NCBI GenBank assembly: GCA_030042765.1
Contig: JASHZA010000050.1
Coordinates: 1 to 5,584 of the forward strand
Length of the DNA stretch: 5,584 nt
Direction: 5' to 3'
Source of the DNA: Candidatus Binataceae bacterium
Lineage (GTDB): Bacteria > Desulfobacterota > Binatia > Binatales > Binataceae
The stretch's first letter is position 1. Every line of letters starts with the position of its first letter. Both the position numbers and the translations under genes were made by a program. The notes below the pieces were generated by a model. It was not told where the DNA came from. It ran no database searches and worked only from the letters and a program-made list of their open reading frames with translations. This document shows, piece by piece, positions 1 to 5,584 of this stretch.

Positions 1-2466
1 ATGCGGGACCTTGAGTATCGTTGACGCCAGGACGGCGCGAGTCGCAATGAGTTCACGCTCTCCCTTAACTTCCAGATCGCCAGGAAACAAGAAGCTCGTG
101 TGGCCGTAAGAGAGCGCGATGACGATGGACGCATTGTTGTCTTTGGCCTGGACGACCCCGGGCTGCGGGCCAAGGCAGCGGACCGCGACACCGCCAATCA
201 CCATTGGTGGCGACGCCGCGTCGCACCGGCGCTCGCGCGATCCGGCGTCCCTGACCGCATCGATCAAAGAACCGTAGCTCCTGTCGGGACTGCTGGTACC
301 ACCGGTCCAGAACTCGGAGGGCGTGAAATTGCGCGCGATAAAGATGAAGCCACCGAAATGGTCGCGATCCGGATGGCTCACTACGAGATAATCAACGTGC
401 ATTATCTTGTTGGCCCAGAGATACGGCGCGACGATCCGCTCGCCCGGGTCAAAGCTGCCGAAGAAGGATCCACCACCGTCGATCAACATCACACGCGAGC
501 CCGGGAAACGCACCACCGCCCCGTCACCCTCGCCAACTGAGAGGAAAGTGACGCGCAAGTCGCGATTAAAGTCGCGCTGGTAGATCCACCAGGCCGCGTC
601 GACTGCAAGCGCACCGAGAAGAAGAGCTGCGACGGCGAACCGACGCCATGGTCGCCCTCGCGCCGCGGCCGTTCCCTCTGGCACTTCGCTCGTGATGCGA
701 ACGTCAGCACGATCGAGCGGCGACAGCAGCCACAGCAGCACGAAGCCATACGCGATCGCAACCTCGACGATGGTCGGCGTGAAGATGCGGCTCCAGGCCA
801 ACGGCCACAGCGCGAACCATCTGGCAAGGTACGTTCCGACGCCGGCGAGCCGTCCGGCGACGGATAGAAGCACCAGCGCCGGAGGCGTCCAGACGAAATC
901 CATCGCAGCAGCGGCCAGGCCAAGTATGACCGCGCCGAATCCCATGATCGGTACGACGACCGCGTTGGCCACGAGTCCGACGATCGAGAACTGGTTGAAG
1001 TGCATCGCGGTCAGCGGAGCGGTGCCGAGCAAAGCCCAGAACGAAAGCGCAATGTAACCCGCGATCCATTCGGCGACCACGTTGGGGCGCGTCCGTTCCA
1101 TCCTGAGGCCGAGCGGACTCGTGTGGCGCCGTCGCCACCAGGAATCGAACCGCCGCATCCCGAGCACGATGACGAGGACGGATGCGAACGAGAGCTGAAA
1201 GCCGATATCGGCGGTCGAGCCGGGAAGCGCGAAACAGATCACCAGCGCGGCGAGGGCGAGGCTGGCGACCAACTCACGCGCGCGGCCGATCATGATTGAA
1301 ATCGCGTACGACAACACCATCACCAGCGCGCGGATGGTCGAGACGTGATGCCCCGCGATCGCCGCGTAAGCGATCACCGCGATCGCAGCGCCAGCCGCTG
1401 CTATCGGATTGGCGTAACCGCGAGCCATGAGCTCCGGGAACAGGCCCATTGCCAGCCGCACGGTGAAAAAAGCGGCCGCGGCGACGAATCCGAGATGAAG
1501 CCCGGAAATCACCAGTAGATGGGCCATCCCGGTCAACGCGAAGCTCTGGCGGAGGGGCTCGTCGATGCCGCCGCGGTCGCCGATTATCAGGGCGCGCATC
1601 TCGGCGTTTTCGGGATAGTGCAGGTTGGTATCGATAAAGGCGCCGATGTGCTCGCGTATCCTTTCGATCATTGCGGCGGGAAACGGGTCGCGACGACCGA
1701 TTACCGAGATCTCCGGCGGCAGTTTCGCCTTCGACGGCCCGACGAACATCGTCGCCTCGATCCCCTGACGCAAGAGCCAGGCGCGATAATCGAACTGACC
1801 GGGATTGCCATCGTTGCGCGGGAAGCGGATCCGGCCGGTGATCCGTACCTCGTCGCCGATACGGAAATTCGACGAACCGATAACCGTGATGCGCACGAGT
1901 CCGAGCGTGGGCGCGAGGGCGGCTCCAGCCGGCCCCGCCCGATGCGCTCGCGCGTAAAGATAGATGCGGCCGTTGCCGACCGATTCGGGTTCACGCACGA
2001 GACTAGCTTCGAGTGTCACGGCCGCGTCGTCAGAAAAGCGGTTGAGACTTGCGGGTCCGCCCGCGGGAGAAAGCAATTGATGAACGGGGACGATCGCGGC
2101 CCCGACGATAGCGGCGAGCGCGAACGTCATCGCGATCGCCGGGCGGGCGGCGATGAAGAATGCCGCGCCCGCCGCCGCGAGCAGAGCCGCAACCCACAGA
2201 GGAACGGACGCGCCGAAATTGCCGAGTGCGTCGCCGGCAATCAGCGCCGCCGTTACCAAGTATATCGGCGGCGTTTCGAGCAACAGGCGCGGAGCGCGAG
2301 ACAGTACTGGTGGCGAACCGAGCGCGCTCGATCCCGGCGACTCCTGCAAAGCGGGTGCGCCCGGCGACTGCGCGGCTGCGGCAATGGTCGTGTACCCCCT
2401 GTTAGCGCGCTTTATCCTCGCTATAGCCCAGCCCGATCGCGCCTCCAACGCGAATCCGTATTGCAT
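1..2466 (-). CDS. comEC: ComEC/Rec2 family DNA internalization channel protein (C-terminus cut by window edge)
   Basis: The minus strand is open without a stop from above position 2466 to the left edge, giving 822 visible residues. Seen in order: hydrophobic segments at about residues 67-83, 88-107 and 109-127; an OB-like/DUF4131 region at about 140-240 ending in NPGQFDYRAWLLRQG (from residue 221); the Competence domain with its hallmark MAHLLVISGLHLG (314-326), HHVSTIRAL (373-381), GFQLSF (422-427) and FNQFSIVGLVAN (490-501); and a metallo-beta-lactamase domain from about 638 with FLSVGEGDG, LIDGGG (D663), SHPDRDHFGG (697-706) and NNASIVIALSYG...FPGDLE. The last visible residues are LKVPH, just where the family has a KVxHHGS motif. 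ComEC proteins form the inner-membrane channel that takes in single-stranded DNA; the lactamase-like domain is thought to act as a metal-dependent nuclease. The start is the only in-frame ATG upstream of the first membrane segment (2464-2466), with just a weak GAAG before it; a rarer ATT start at 2385 is possible. The family call is very secure and the exact start is not. No other competence gene is visible, so natural transformation cannot be inferred. Confidence 0.95.
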   Translation of the reverse strand, partial: MQYGFALEARSGWAIARIKRANRGYTTIAAAAQSPGAPALQESPGSSALGSPPVLSRAPRLLLETPPIYLVTAALIAGDALGNFGASVPLWVAALLAAAGAAFFIAARPAIAMTFALAAIVGAAIVPVHQLLSPAGGPASLNRFSDDAAVTLEASLVREPESVGNGRIYLYARAHRAGPAGAALAPTLGLVRITVIGSSNFRIGDEVRITGRIRFPRNDGNPGQFDYRAWLLRQGIEATMFVGPSKAKLPPEISVIGRRDPFPAAMIERIREHIGAFIDTNLHYPENAEMRALIIGDRGGIDEPLRQSFALTGMAHLLVISGLHLGFVAAAAFFTVRLAMGLFPELMARGYANPIAAAGAAIAVIAYAAIAGHHVSTIRALVMVLSYAISIMIGRARELVASLALAALVICFALPGSTADIGFQLSFASVLVIVLGMRRFDSWWRRRHTSPLGLRMERTRPNVVAEWIAGYIALSFWALLGTAPLTAMHFNQFSIVGLVANAVVVPIMGFGAVILGLAAAAMDFVWTPPALVLLSVAGRLAGVGTYLARWFALWPLAWSRIFTPTIVEVAIAYGFVLLWLLSPLDRADVRITSEVPEGTAAARGRPWRRFAVAALLLGALAVDAAWWIYQRDFNRDLRVTFLSVGEGDGAVVRFPGSRVMLIDGGGSFFGSFDPGERIVAPYLWANKIMHVDYLVVSHPDRDHFGGFIFIARNFTPSEFWTGGTSSPDRSYGSLIDAVRDAGSRERRCDAASPPMVIGGVAVRCLGPQPGVVQAKDNNASIVIALSYGHTSFLFPGDLEVKGERELIATRAVLASTILKVPH

Positions 2467-2499
2467 CTTCGATTTTTGTGAGGTTTTCTTCGGCTGAAC

Positions 2500-2506
2500 G
2501 GAGAAG
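2500..2506 (+). promoter_or_regulatory. Ribosome binding site of the M48 protease gene
   Basis: GGAGAAG lies 6 bases (counted from the GGAG core) before a GTG at 2510. It decides the start: choosing this GTG gives a basic N-terminus followed directly by a hydrophobic signal segment, whereas the next ATG (2549) would remove the basic part and has no comparable site. Confidence 0.7.
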
Positions 2507-2509
2507 TCT

Positions 2510-3979
2510 GTGCATAACTTTCGCCGAGCTGAATTTTTCGCCGCGCTGATGATTGGAATGGTCGCCGTGATGGGCGCGTGGTCGTGCAGCACCAGCCCCG
2601 CAACGGGCGGCACAGTGCTGACGGGCTTCACGACCACGGCTGACGAGGTGCGGATCGGGCGCGAGCAGAATCCCCAGATTATCAAGGCGTTCGGCGGCGC
2701 CTACAACGACCCGGCGCTGGCCGCTTATGTCAATCGCATTGGGCAGTCGCTCGCGGTCAACAGCGAGCGCAAGGACCTGACTTATACGTTCACGGTGCTC
2801 GACTCGCCGATCGTGAACGCGATGGCGATACCGGGCGGATACGTATACGTCACGCGCGGGCTGCTCGCGCTCGCGAGCAACGAAGCCGAACTGGCGGGCG
2901 TGCTGGGGCACGAGATCGGCCACATCACCGGGCGTCATCATGCGCGGGGGCAAAGCCGCCAAGTGTTGGCGGGCGTGGGATTGACAATTCTTGGCGCTGT
3001 CGCCGGCGCGCCGATCGCGCAGGGCACCCAGATGCTGGCTGCGGGCTTCCTGCAAAAGTACTCGCGCGATCAGGAGTACGAGGCGGACCTCCTGGGTATC
3101 CGCTACCTGGCGCGTGCCGGGTATGACCCTTCAGCGATGGCATCGTTTCTCGCGAAGCTGAATCAATGGACCCAATTGCAGGGCAAGATTCTGGGACAGC
3201 CGTCGGCCGATCGCGTGGACTACCTCTCCAGCCATCCCAACACGCTCGATCGCGTACGCGAGGCAACCGCCGCCGCGCAAATACCGAAGATCGCCAAGCC
3301 GATAGTTGGCGAAGACGCTTATCTCAAGCAGATTGACGGGATGCTGTTCGGCGAACCGCTTTCGCAGGGACTGATCCGCGGAAGCGAATTCATCCATCCG
3401 GTGCTGCAAATCCGCTTTACCGTACCGCGCGGCTTCCAACTCTTCGATTCGCCGCAGGCGGTCTACGGGCTCGGCCCATCCAACGCGATGATAGTGTTCG
3501 ATTATGTCGCCGCGCCGTCGGTGCCCTCGATGGCCGCTTACGTCAATCAATCTGCGCGTCAACTGAATCTTTCCGACGTCCGTCAACTCGACATCAACGG
3601 CCTGGAAGCGGCAACCGGATGGGGCCATATCAAAACCAACCGGGGTGCGATGGATTTGCGAATCGTTGCAATCCGGAGCGGATCGGAGCGGGTGTACCGG
3701 ATACGCTTTCTGTTTCCGCAAGGAACGATGTCGTCGCAGTTCTCGACCGACGAACGCGCCATGCTCCAGAGCTTTCGCACGATTACGCAAAAGGAAGCGG
3801 CGGCGCTGAAGCCGCTTCGGGTCCGGGTCGTGACGGTGAAAAAAGGGCAGGACCAGCGCGACCTGGCGCGGCGAATGACTTTCGATACCTACCAGCTCGA
3901 GCGTTTTCAGACGCTTAACGGCCTGGGTCCGGGCGATCGGCTGCGCCCAGGCCAGCAGGTCAAGATTGTGATGCAGTGA
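2510..3979 (+). CDS. M48 family zinc metalloprotease, putative lipoprotein with LysM-like C-terminus
   Basis: The product is 489 residues, started by GTG. Residues 1-26 look like a lipoprotein signal: MHNFRRAEFF, a hydrophobic stretch, then AWSC with C26 as the candidate lipidated cysteine (the -3 to -1 residues AWS are not an ideal lipobox). The M48 peptidase domain spans about 45-255. It has the zinc motif HEIGH (H134, E135, H138), the third-ligand motif EYEAD (E189...D193) within SRDQEYEADLLG, and SHPNTLDRV (H242), which corresponds to the His-Pro motif of BepA-type enzymes. About 295-425 is a second domain typical of longer M48 proteins and unassigned by me. About 435-489 (VVTVKKGQ...LNGL...LRPGQQVKIV) resembles a LysM module, which would suggest contact with peptidoglycan. 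By family, this is an envelope protease probably acting in outer-membrane protein quality control in the periplasm; the substrate is unknown. It is divergent from comEC and may or may not be co-transcribed with the NTF2-like gene 81 bases downstream. Catalytic residues are intact. The family is certain, but equivalence to BepA or LoiP is not established. Confidence 0.95.
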   Translation: MHNFRRAEFFAALMIGMVAVMGAWSCSTSPATGGTVLTGFTTTADEVRIGREQNPQIIKAFGGAYNDPALAAYVNRIGQSLAVNSERKDLTYTFTVLDSPIVNAMAIPGGYVYVTRGLLALASNEAELAGVLGHEIGHITGRHHARGQSRQVLAGVGLTILGAVAGAPIAQGTQMLAAGFLQKYSRDQEYEADLLGIRYLARAGYDPSAMASFLAKLNQWTQLQGKILGQPSADRVDYLSSHPNTLDRVREATAAAQIPKIAKPIVGEDAYLKQIDGMLFGEPLSQGLIRGSEFIHPVLQIRFTVPRGFQLFDSPQAVYGLGPSNAMIVFDYVAAPSVPSMAAYVNQSARQLNLSDVRQLDINGLEAATGWGHIKTNRGAMDLRIVAIRSGSERVYRIRFLFPQGTMSSQFSTDERAMLQSFRTITQKEAAALKPLRVRVVTVKKGQDQRDLARRMTFDTYQLERFQTLNGLGPGDRLRPGQQVKIVMQ

Positions 3980-3984
3980 TTCCG

Positions 3985-4014
3985 TTGACCGTCAGGTCAC
4001 CGAAGACGTAGAAG
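3985..4014 (+). promoter_or_regulatory. Possible sigma70-type promoter with inverted repeat upstream of the NTF2-like gene
   Basis: TTGACC (3985-3990, five of six to the -35 consensus) and TAGAAG (4009-4014, four of six to the -10 consensus) are separated by 18 bases and lie just after the protease stop codon. A transcript would begin near 4021 and carry a leader of about 40 bases containing the ribosome site at 4048. The perfect inverted repeat TGACC-GTCA-GGTCA (3986-3999) overlaps the -35 element and could be an operator half-site pair. This rests on short matches only and chance is quite possible. Confidence 0.3.
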
Positions 4015-4047
4015 GGACGAGTGCATTCAGCTTCGCAAAAATCACCT

Positions 4048-4052
4048 GGAGG
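4048..4052 (+). promoter_or_regulatory. Strong ribosome binding site of the NTF2-like gene
   Basis: A full GGAGG core sits 8 bases before the ATG at 4061. It is the best Shine-Dalgarno match in the window and fixes the start of the small gene. Confidence 0.8.
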
Positions 4053-4060
4053 TTTGTTCC

Positions 4061-4453
4061 ATGGGTGCTGCAGAAAATAAGGAAGTGGTCCGCAAGATGG
4101 GCGAGGCAAAGGGCCTGGATGCGATGCTCGCCACCATGGCCGACGACGTCCGCTGGACCATCATCGGATCGACAAAGTGGTCACGCACGATGAACGGCAA
4201 GAAGGAGATCGTCGACAAGCTGCTCCATCCGATTTTCGCCGAAATGGAAAGCATGGGAACGAGCACGACCGATAACGTCATCGCCGAGGGCGACTACGTG
4301 GTCGTTCAATCGCATGCCGCGGGGCGCAAGACGAAAACCGGCAAGCCCTACAACAACACCTATTGCAATGTCTTCAAGGTGGTCGACGGCAAGATCAAGG
4401 AAATCACCGAGTATCTCGACACCGAACTGGTGACGGCGGCGTTCGGACGCTAG
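4061..4453 (+). CDS. NTF2-like / SnoaL-like fold protein, function unknown
   Basis: This complete gene encodes 130 residues. The pattern is that of the single-domain NTF2/SnoaL superfamily: an N-terminal helix (AENKEVVRKM), then LDAMLATMADDVRWTIIGS (19-37), the helix GKKEIVDKLLHPIF (46-59), and the strand-rich end VIAEGDYVVVQSHAAGRKTKTGKPYNNTYCNVF followed by DGKIKEITEYLDT (109-121). The phrases TKTGKPYNNTYC and EITEYLDT are characteristic of a widespread family annotated as nuclear transport factor 2 family or ketosteroid-isomerase-related proteins. Members form cone-shaped barrels around a pocket and include both enzymes and binding proteins; no catalytic residues can be assigned here. It has no signal peptide or membrane segment, so it is probably cytoplasmic. 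Between the first helix and LDAML the sequence appears a few residues shorter than I would expect for the family. It follows the protease gene after 81 bases and converges on uvrC. The fold is confident and the biological role is not known. Confidence 0.88.
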   Translation: MGAAENKEVVRKMGEAKGLDAMLATMADDVRWTIIGSTKWSRTMNGKKEIVDKLLHPIFAEMESMGTSTTDNVIAEGDYVVVQSHAAGRKTKTGKPYNNTYCNVFKVVDGKIKEITEYLDTELVTAAFGR

Positions 4454-4497
4454 ACGCGGGCCGATCGCCGGAGCGTGATTTCTCTTTTCTTGTCCAG

Positions 4498-4542
4498 CGG
4501 CGCAGCGGAGGCTCTGGTAAACCCGGATTCTTCGCTGCGCCG
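4498..4542. terminator. Strong hairpin between convergent genes, candidate bidirectional terminator
   Basis: CGGCGCAGCG (4498-4507) and CGCTGCGCCG (4533-4542) are perfect 10-base inverted arms. Pairing continues inward through 4508-4510 with 4530-4532 (one G-T wobble). After a small internal loop, TCTGG (4513-4517) pairs with CCGGA (4523-4527) around a TAAAC loop. It lies midway in the 120-base gap between the convergent NTF2-like and uvrC genes, where a terminator serving both is expected. Neither side has the usual T-run directly after the stem: the T-rich stretch at 4478-4490 precedes the stem on the plus strand and reads as A-rich after it on the minus strand. It may therefore be a non-canonical terminator or an RNA 3'-end stabilising hairpin. 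Confidence 0.5.
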
Positions 4543-4573
4543 ACTTCCATCAGATTGACTTGATCGTCAGGGG

Positions 4574-5584
4574 TCAGGCACTACGCGGTTCTTCGTCTCC
4601 GCGCGGCAGCAATTGCAATTGCCCGTTGCCGGCGTCGAGATACTCCTGGGCGATCCGATCCTCTTCCTGTTCGACTTTCTCCTCCTGATCGAGCAGCGCC
4701 GACATCAGGTCGAGATGGCGGCGGATTTCGGCCGCCAGTTCCTGGTTCACGCCTTTGACCAGCGCCAATTGATCGACCGAGGCCTCGCGGATTCGCCGCA
4801 GGCTGCCGAAATGGCGCAGTAGCGCGCGGCGCCGCACTGGCCCGATACCCTCGATATCGTCGAGCACGGAACGCAGGCGCGCGCGGCGACGCAATTCGCG
4901 GTTGTAGGTGATCGCAAAGCGGTGAGCTTCGTCGCGAATCCGGACCAGAAGGAACAGCGCGGTCGAGTTTTTGGGCAGGACGATCGGATCCTTGCGGTTG
5001 GGCAAAAAGACGCGCTCCTCGGATTTGACCACCGAGCGGTCGCGCGCATCGTTCAGCACGTGCTGCTTGGCGAGCGAGACCACGTCGATCTGGTCAGACA
5101 GGTTCAGGTCCTTGAGCACTTCGAGAGCGACGTTGAGCTGGCCTTTGCCGCCGTCGATCACCCACAGGTCCGGGAATTCATTCTCCGCGATCGCGCGTTT
5201 GAGCCGCCGGTTGAGGACTTCGTACATGCTGGCGAAGTCGTCCTGCCCTTCGACGGTGCGGATGCGGTAGCGGCGATAGAGCGCTTTCTGGGGCTCGCCT
5301 TCGTCGAAGGTTGCCTGCGATCCGACCACCATCGAGCCTTGGAGGTTGGAGATGTCGTAGCATTCGATGCGCTTGGGCGTGTTGCGCAGATGAAGCTTGA
5401 CGCGCAGCTCCTCGAGCATCTTCTCGCGGGTGTTTTCGTTGTCGCGCCGGGCGGTGAAGCTCTGGCGCGCATTGTCCATCGCCATCTCGAGCAACCGCAG
5501 CTTGTCGCCGCGCTGAGGCACCAAAAACTCGACCTTGCGGCCGCGGCGTTCCGAAAGGAGCTCCGCGCGCACCCCGGCGTCTTC
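4574..5584 (-). CDS. uvrC: Excinuclease ABC subunit C, C-terminal part (N-terminus beyond window edge)
   Basis: The visible part has 336 residues and is open at the right edge, so the N-terminal GIY-YIG nuclease domain and UVR (UvrB-binding) motif lie outside. Numbering from the first visible residue, the sequence carries the family's SERRGRKVEFLVPQRGDK, then the RNase H-like endonuclease domain with ECYDISNLQGS (D77), LWVIDGGKGQLNVAL (D144) and VRIRDEAHRFAI (H221), matching the conserved Asp/His residues of the 5'-incision site. The C-terminal paired helix-hairpin-helix follows: LDDIEGIGPVRRRALLRHFGSLRRI and LALVKGVNQELAAEIRRHL (about 241-291). UvrC cuts the damaged strand on both sides of a lesion after loading by UvrA and UvrB in nucleotide excision repair, in the cytoplasm. 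After the helix-hairpin-helix region there is a charged tail of about 45 residues (DQEEKVEQEEDRIAQE then a Gln/Leu-rich end), longer than the usual short UvrC tail. The gene converges with the NTF2-like gene. The identification is secure. Confidence 0.97.
   Translation of the reverse strand, partial: EDAGVRAELLSERRGRKVEFLVPQRGDKLRLLEMAMDNARQSFTARRDNENTREKMLEELRVKLHLRNTPKRIECYDISNLQGSMVVGSQATFDEGEPQKALYRRYRIRTVEGQDDFASMYEVLNRRLKRAIAENEFPDLWVIDGGKGQLNVALEVLKDLNLSDQIDVVSLAKQHVLNDARDRSVVKSEERVFLPNRKDPIVLPKNSTALFLLVRIRDEAHRFAITYNRELRRRARLRSVLDDIEGIGPVRRRALLRHFGSLRRIREASVDQLALVKGVNQELAAEIRRHLDLMSALLDQEEKVEQEEDRIAQEYLDAGNGQLQLLPRGDEEPRSA

Noticed and set aside
100..540. Plus-strand open frame of 146 codons
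   Set aside because: It overlaps the lactamase-like domain of comEC, whose motifs read cleanly on the minus strand, and it has no motif of its own.
1519..2481. Plus-strand open frame of 320 codons
   Set aside because: It lies directly codon-on-codon opposite comEC. Its translation is Arg/Gly/Asp-rich with no recognisable motif, while the opposite strand carries all the ComEC motifs. It is a GC-rich antisense shadow.
2400..2509. Possible divergent promoters for comEC and the protease (TATAGC at 2422-2427, TATTGC at 2459-2464)
   Set aside because: Neither has a credible -35 element at 16-18 bases, so no promoter is called.
2402..3790. Minus-strand open frames of 217 and 219 codons opposite the M48 gene
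   Set aside because: Their composition is Arg/His/Ala-rich with no family features or plausible ribosome sites, and the plus strand encodes an intact protease there.
4971..5270. Short open frames on both strands inside uvrC
   Set aside because: The uvrC frame is continuous and conserved across this stretch; the others are low-complexity shadows.
1..5584. Defence system, mobile element, CRISPR array or RNA gene
   Set aside because: No transposase or integrase motifs, direct-repeat arrays, tRNA-like cloverleaf or rRNA signature was seen on either strand. All but about 245 bases are explained by four recognisable genes.

Overview
This is a GC-rich window (roughly 60% by eye) holding four protein genes and almost no free space. 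Two genes are cut by the window edges. It looks like an ordinary chromosomal housekeeping stretch of a Gram-negative bacterium. A putative secreted lipoprotein M48 protease of the periplasmic type, a ComEC-type DNA translocation protein and UvrC are all present. The lineage cannot be fixed from these genes. The style would fit a deltaproteobacterial, Binatota-like or acidobacterial soil organism, but that is only an impression.

Layout, left to right. (1) Positions 2466 down to 1, minus strand: comEC/rec2, a multi-membrane-segment DNA channel protein. It is open all the way to the left edge and is cut just before its C-terminal end, inside the metallo-beta-lactamase domain. (2) Positions 2510-3979, plus strand: a putative lipoprotein M48 zinc metalloprotease with a LysM-like C-terminus, transcribed divergently from comEC across only 43 bases. 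(3) Positions 4061-4453, plus strand: a small NTF2/SnoaL-fold protein with a strong ribosome binding site and possibly its own promoter. (4) Positions 5584 down to 4574, minus strand: the C-terminal part of uvrC, convergent with the NTF2-like gene. The 120-base convergent gap contains a strong, nearly perfect hairpin.

The genes do not form an obvious pathway. ComEC imports single-stranded DNA, the M48 protease probably serves envelope quality control, UvrC is the nuclease of nucleotide excision repair, and the NTF2-like protein has no assignable substrate. I found no mobile element, CRISPR array, tRNA or rRNA, and no convincing undescribed system. The points most worth a second look are the hairpin between the convergent genes, the unsettled comEC start at the tight divergent junction, the excess of GCGATCGC/CGATCG palindromes, and the promoter-like site with an inverted repeat ahead of the NTF2-like gene.
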